Below the pieces are notes generated by a model that saw only the letters and a program-made list of their open reading frames with translations, searched no databases and was not told where the DNA came from. Positions 61,189 through 64,000 of a stretch of 64,000 nucleotides of DNA are shown one piece after another (within the stretch, counting starts at the first letter, position 1; each line of letters begins with the position of its first letter). Source of the stretch: Anaeromyxobacter paludicola (lineage in GTDB: Bacteria; Myxococcota; Myxococcia; Myxococcales; Anaeromyxobacteraceae). The translations under genes were made by a program, and so were the position numbers. The stretch covers positions 1,302,001-1,366,000 of the forward strand of contig NZ_AP025592.1 in NCBI RefSeq assembly GCF_023169965.1, given 5' to 3'.

Positions 61189-61202
61189 CCTTGCAAGCAA
61201 GG
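61189..61202. repeat. Perfect inverted repeat CCTTGC-AA-GCAAGG, possible operator
   Basis: In the 185-base region between the helicase and rpoH genes lies a 14-base palindrome, CCTTGC AA GCAAGG. It overlaps the -35-like TTGCAA (61191-61196) of the putative rpoH promoter. Its symmetry and place suggest a dimeric regulator's site, but other copies in the genome would be needed to support this. Confidence 0.45.
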
Positions 61203-61217
61203 CGTCACCTCTATATC
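61191..61217 (+). promoter_or_regulatory. Candidate rpoH promoter
   Basis: TTGCAA (61191-61196) and TATATC (61212-61217) are 15 bases apart, slightly short of ideal. Transcription would begin near 61224, about 43 bases before the ATG. The overlapping CCTTGCAA is also a partial match to sigma-32 -35 elements (CTTGAA), so autoregulation is possible but unproved. Confidence 0.45.
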
Positions 61218-61266
61218 ACAACGATTCCAGGCGGCCGAAAGTTCCCGCGGGGGCGCGCCGCGCACC

Positions 61267-62217
61267 ATGACCGATCGTCCAGAGAAGCCTGCCGAGCCTT
61301 CCCGCCCGGCGCTCCCGGCACCCGTCCCGCGCGGCGACGCGGGGCTCGCCCGCTACGATCCCCTCCGGGCGTACATGGCCGAGGTCGCCCGCCACCCCGT
61401 GCTCTCGCGCGAGGAGGAGCACGAGCTCGCGGTCCGCTACTCCCGGACCGGCGACGTGGACGCCGCCTACCGGCTGGTGGCCGCCAACCTGCGCCTGGTG
61501 GTGAAGATCGCCCACGAGTACCACCGCACCGCCTTCAACCTCCTGGACCTGGTCCAGGAAGGGAACATGGGGCTCATGCAGGCGGTGAAGAAGTACGATC
61601 CGTTCAAGGGGGTGAAGCTCTCCTCCTACGCCGCCTGGTGGATCCGCGCCTACATCATCCGCTACCTCATGGACAACTGGCGGATGGTGAAGCTCGGGAC
61701 CACCCAGGCCCAGCGCAAGCTCTTCTTCAACCTCGCAAAGGAGCGGCAGAAGCTCATCGCGCGCGGGGTCGAGCCCACGCCGCGCCTGCTCGCCCGCAAC
61801 CTCCAGGTCGAGGAGAAGGACGTCGAGGAGATGAGCGCCCGCATGGGCAGCGAGGACCTCTCGCTCGACGCGCCGGTGGGGGACGAGGACGAGCAGCGCG
61901 GGACGCGGCTCGACCGGCTCCCCGGCGAGTCCGGATCGCCCGACGAGCAGCTCGCCGGCGAGCAGCTGAAGCGGCTCTTCCGGGAGAAGCTGCAGGCCTT
62001 CGCCGGGACCATCGAGGACGAGAAGGAGCGCTACATCTTCGAGCACCGGCTCCTCCCGCCCGACGGCAAGGAGCCGCTCACGCTGCAGGAGGTGGGCGAC
62101 CGGTACCGCCTCACCCGCGAGCGGGCGCGCCAGATCGAGTCGAAGCTGACCCGCAGGCTGCGCGAGTACCTGAAGGCCGAGATCCCCGACTTCGAGCTGC
62201 TCGGGCCGCCGGAATGA
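61267..62217 (+). CDS. rpoH: RNA polymerase sigma-32 (heat-shock) factor
   Basis: This 316-residue group-3 sigma factor directs heat-shock transcription. Region 2 reads [60 protein letters not shown], with the RpoH box [20 protein letters not shown] that binds DnaK and FtsH-linked controls. Region 4 is [20 protein letters not shown]. The ATG at 61267 is preferred over one at 61183 because the added residues are not conserved. It ends in ATGATG, inside which the next gene starts. The RpoH box separates it from the housekeeping sigma. Confidence 0.94.
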   Translation: MTDRPEKPAEPSRPALPAPVPRGDAGLARYDPLRAYMAEVARHPVLSREEEHELAVRYSRTGDVDAAYRLVAANLRLVVKIAHEYHRTAFNLLDLVQEGNMGLMQAVKKYDPFKGVKLSSYAAWWIRAYIIRYLMDNWRMVKLGTTQAQRKLFFNLAKERQKLIARGVEPTPRLLARNLQVEEKDVEEMSARMGSEDLSLDAPVGDEDEQRGTRLDRLPGESGSPDEQLAGEQLKRLFREKLQAFAGTIEDEKERYIFEHRLLPPDGKEPLTLQEVGDRYRLTRERARQIESKLTRRLREYLKAEIPDFELLGPPE

Positions 62218-62921
62218 TGGAGCCCTCGGCCAGCGCCGGCCTCCCCCCGCCGCTCCCCGCGGCGAGCCCGGACCGCCGCCTCGGCTGGCGGGGCTGGGTC
62301 GCCGTCGCCGCCTGCGTGCTCGCCGCCAACGCCGCCCTCCTCCACCTCGCCCTGCGCGGCCCCGCCGCCGCGACCGTCCCGGGGCCGCGTTACCAGGACC
62401 GCTTCGATCGCGCCCGCCTCGGGCCCGGCTGGTTCACCACCGGCGGGCACTGGCGCATCGTGAAGGGCGAGCTCCTCTCCCCCGGGCCGAAGAACAACCC
62501 GCTCTGGCTCGAGCTGCGGCTGCCGCGCGACGTGGCGATCGAGTTCGACGCCCGGAGCGAGACCGGCACCGGCGATCGCGCCGGCGACATCAAGTTCGAG
62601 GTCTTCGGCGACGGGCGGAACCACGCCTCCGGCTACGTCTGCATCTTCGGGGGCTGGGGGAACCAGATCTCCGCCATCGCGAGGCTCGACGAGCACGGCC
62701 GCGACCGCGTGGAGCGGAGCGATCGCAAGGTCCAGATCGGCCGGACCTACCACATGCGGCTGGAGCGCCGTGGCCGGACCCTGCGCTGGCTCGTGGACGG
62801 CGCGCCGTTCCTCTCGTTCGACGACGCGGCGCCGCTCGAAGGCCCGGGGCACGACCGCTTCGGCTTCTCCGGCTGGGAGGCCGACGTCTACTTCGACGAC
62901 CTGCGGATCGCGCCGCTGTAG
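62214..62921 (+). CDS. Membrane-anchored LamG-like (DUF1080-type) protein coupled to rpoH
   Basis: This 235-residue protein starts within the rpoH stop (ATGA), so it is translationally coupled. It has an N-terminal membrane anchor ([20 protein letters not shown]) and one jelly-roll domain: [60 protein letters not shown], then [19 protein letters not shown]. This resembles the concanavalin-like DUF1080/LamG carbohydrate-binding fold, in which family members bind or cleave sugars. No catalytic residues are recognised. Location outside the cytoplasmic membrane is inferred from the anchor. Confidence 0.78.
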   Translation: MMEPSASAGLPPPLPAASPDRRLGWRGWVAVAACVLAANAALLHLALRGPAAATVPGPRYQDRFDRARLGPGWFTTGGHWRIVKGELLSPGPKNNPLWLELRLPRDVAIEFDARSETGTGDRAGDIKFEVFGDGRNHASGYVCIFGGWGNQISAIARLDEHGRDRVERSDRKVQIGRTYHMRLERRGRTLRWLVDGAPFLSFDDAAPLEGPGHDRFGFSGWEADVYFDDLRIAPL

Positions 62922-63115
62922 CGGCCGTCGCGAGGCGCCGACGTCCGGCCGGGCCGGTCCGGCGCGGGGGTCGCCGGGTCGCCGCTCGGGTCAGGCCGGA
63001 CCCGGCGCCGCCGGGCCGAGGCGCGGGCGCGAGCGGCCCCGGCTCGCGGGAAATCGCGCGCGGGGACGGGCCGATTCTCGGGTCACGCGCCCGCGGGGTC
63101 GAGTCCGGGGGAACC

Positions 63116-63131
63116 CGGCACGCGGGCTGCA
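63116..63131 (+). promoter_or_regulatory. Sigma-54-type promoter candidate of the chemoreceptor gene
   Basis: CGGCACGCGGGCTGCA matches the -24/-12 consensus TGGCACR-N4-TTGCW with the invariant GG and GC spaced by 10 bases. Two positions deviate (C for the leading T, and C for the first T of TTGC). The start would lie near 63142, leaving a leader of about 42 bases with AGGAG before the ATG at 63184. The rest of the 262-base gap shows only a GC-rich hairpin just before the ATG. Confidence 0.55.
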
Positions 63132-63183
63132 CAGGCACAGCGCCACGGGCCGTCCTCCGCGGCCCGCTCACAGGAGCTCCCGC

Positions 63184-64000
63184 ATGCCCGGCCCCACCCG
63201 CTTCCCCCCGCGCCTCGCGCGCGCGTCCCTGGGCGCGCTCGGCGCTGCCCTGGTCCTCACGCTGGCGGTCGCGGCGCTGCGCTTCGGCGGCGGCCCCGCC
63301 GCCCTCGAGGTGGCGCTCTGGACGCTGCTCGCCGCCAGCCTCGTCGCGGCGCTCGGGGCCGGGGTCGCGCACGCCCGGGCCAGCGCCCGCGCGGGCGCGG
63401 CGCTGCTGGCGGAGATCGAGGGGCTGCGGGAGGCCCTCGCCGCCGGGCGGCTCGAGGCGCGCGCCGAGCCCTCGCGGCACCCCGGCGAGCTCGGGCGGGT
63501 GGTCGAGGCGCTCAACGCGGCCGTCGAGGTCCTCGCCGACAAGGCCGCCTGGTACGAGGCGATCGTGGACGCGGTCCCCTTCCCGATCCACGTCACCGAC
63601 GCCGACATGAAGTGGACCTTCATGAACAAGCCGTTCGAGAAGCTGATGGTGGAGGCCGGCAAGGTGAAGGACCGCAAGGACGCGGTCGGCAAGGCCTGCA
63701 GCAACGCCTCCGCCAACATCTGCAACACCGACGCCTGCGGCATCGTGCAGCTCAAGAAGGGCAAGGCCGAGAGCTTCTTCGACTGGTGCGGCATGGGCTG
63801 CAAGCAGGACACCTCCCGCCTGCTCGACCGGAAGGGCCGGACCATCGGCTACGTCGAGGTGGTGCAGGATCTCACCCCCATGATCCGGCAGCGCGACTTC
63901 ACGCGCGTCGGGGTGGAGCGGCTCGCCGGGAACCTCGCCCGCCTGGCCCAGGGCGATCTCCGCTTCGACCTCCAGTCGCAGAAGGCCGACCCGCACACCG
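63184..64000 (+). CDS. Methyl-accepting chemotaxis-type receptor with Cys-rich PAS domain (3' end outside window)
   Basis: The visible 272 residues contain two hydrophobic helices at the N-terminus (LGALGAALVLTLAVAALRFG, LWTLLAASLVAALGAGVAHA) with almost no periplasmic part, a HAMP-like linker (LREALAAGRLEARAEPSRHP), and a PAS domain (AIVDAVPFPIHVTDADMKWT, FMNKPFEKLMVEAGKVKDRK). Within it lie clustered cysteines: KACSNASANICNTDACGI and FFDWCGMGCKQDTSR. The frame then continues VGVERLAGNLARLAQGDLRF, the HAMP/HBM-like start of the signalling part; the MA domain is cut off. AGGAG precedes the ATG. The Cys cluster suggests a cofactor or metal sensor. Similar receptors occur in iron-reducing Deltaproteobacteria. 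Confidence 0.85.
   Translation, partial: MPGPTRFPPRLARASLGALGAALVLTLAVAALRFGGGPAALEVALWTLLAASLVAALGAGVAHARASARAGAALLAEIEGLREALAAGRLEARAEPSRHPGELGRVVEALNAAVEVLADKAAWYEAIVDAVPFPIHVTDADMKWTFMNKPFEKLMVEAGKVKDRKDAVGKACSNASANICNTDACGIVQLKKGKAESFFDWCGMGCKQDTSRLLDRKGRTIGYVEVVQDLTPMIRQRDFTRVGVERLAGNLARLAQGDLRFDLQSQKADPHT

Noticed and set aside
63090-63115. T-arm-like word (GTCGAGTCC) before the chemoreceptor gene
   Set aside because: No acceptor or anticodon stem can be drawn around it.

Overview
The window is very GC-rich (roughly 70-75% by eye), almost fully coding, and free of mobile elements, CRISPR arrays, rRNA and recognisable tRNA genes. Gene content points to a myxobacterium, most likely Anaeromyxobacter or a close relative. 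The pointers are a CdnL/CarD-type regulator upstream of ispDF, a PrkA-DUF444-SpoVR trio, LptD and other outer-membrane proteins, and a chemoreceptor with a possible sigma-54 promoter. The genus is an inference from content and composition, not from a database comparison.

Layout. 1-8.5 kb: uvrC (cut by the window edge), a secreted S8 protease, a small lipoprotein, then a minus-strand run uvrB-cysS-ispDF-cdnL. 8.6-14.3 kb: comEC, a small unknown gene, a membrane-anchored FHA protein, then purA and hisZ. 14.3-23.5 kb (minus strand): a membrane protein, serA with a class V aminotransferase, a TetR regulator, lptD and a TolA-like protein with two AMIN-type domains. 23.5-28.4 kb (minus strand): an alpha/beta hydrolase, folC, accD, and a metallo-hydrolase translationally coupled to a cyclic-nucleotide-binding regulator. 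28.5-37.5 kb (mainly plus strand): purM-purN, a DUF523 protein, an FAD oxidoreductase, rpmB, murQ, a DUF6178 protein, a minus-strand zinc-ribbon protein, folD and a metallophosphoesterase. 37.5-48.8 kb: an SDR, the glycine cleavage operon gcvT-gcvH-gcvPA-gcvPB, envelope proteins including an AsmA-like/GT51 fusion, an acyltransferase-like membrane protein, infA and a cold-shock gene. 49-51 kb: crcB and a two-gene unit that looks like a secreted protein with its TPR chaperone. 51.2-64 kb: ruvX-mltG, prkA-DUF444-spoVR, an M23 peptidase, a DEAD-box helicase divergent from rpoH, and a chemoreceptor cut by the right edge.

Functional threads. Serine, glycine and one-carbon metabolism recurs: serA and its aminotransferase, folC, folD, gcvTHP, and the folate-using purN. 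Envelope building and remodelling is the second theme: lptD, AMIN protein, TonB-like protein, GT51, MltG, M23 peptidase and MurQ. Stress and signalling is the third: CdnL, RpoH, the PrkA trio, the cyclic-nucleotide pair and the chemoreceptor. Many adjacent genes overlap by GTGA or ATGA, so translational coupling is common. Several promoters can be read directly, including at least two whose -10 lies about 9 bases before the ATG with no ribosome-binding site, which implies leaderless transcripts. The best candidates for undescribed biology are the secreted-protein/TPR pair, the cyclic-nucleotide receptor/hydrolase pair, the AsmA-like/GT51 fusion and the Cys-rich PAS chemoreceptor. No gap between genes exceeds 300 bases; the longest, 262 bases before the chemoreceptor gene, holds a sigma-54-like promoter.
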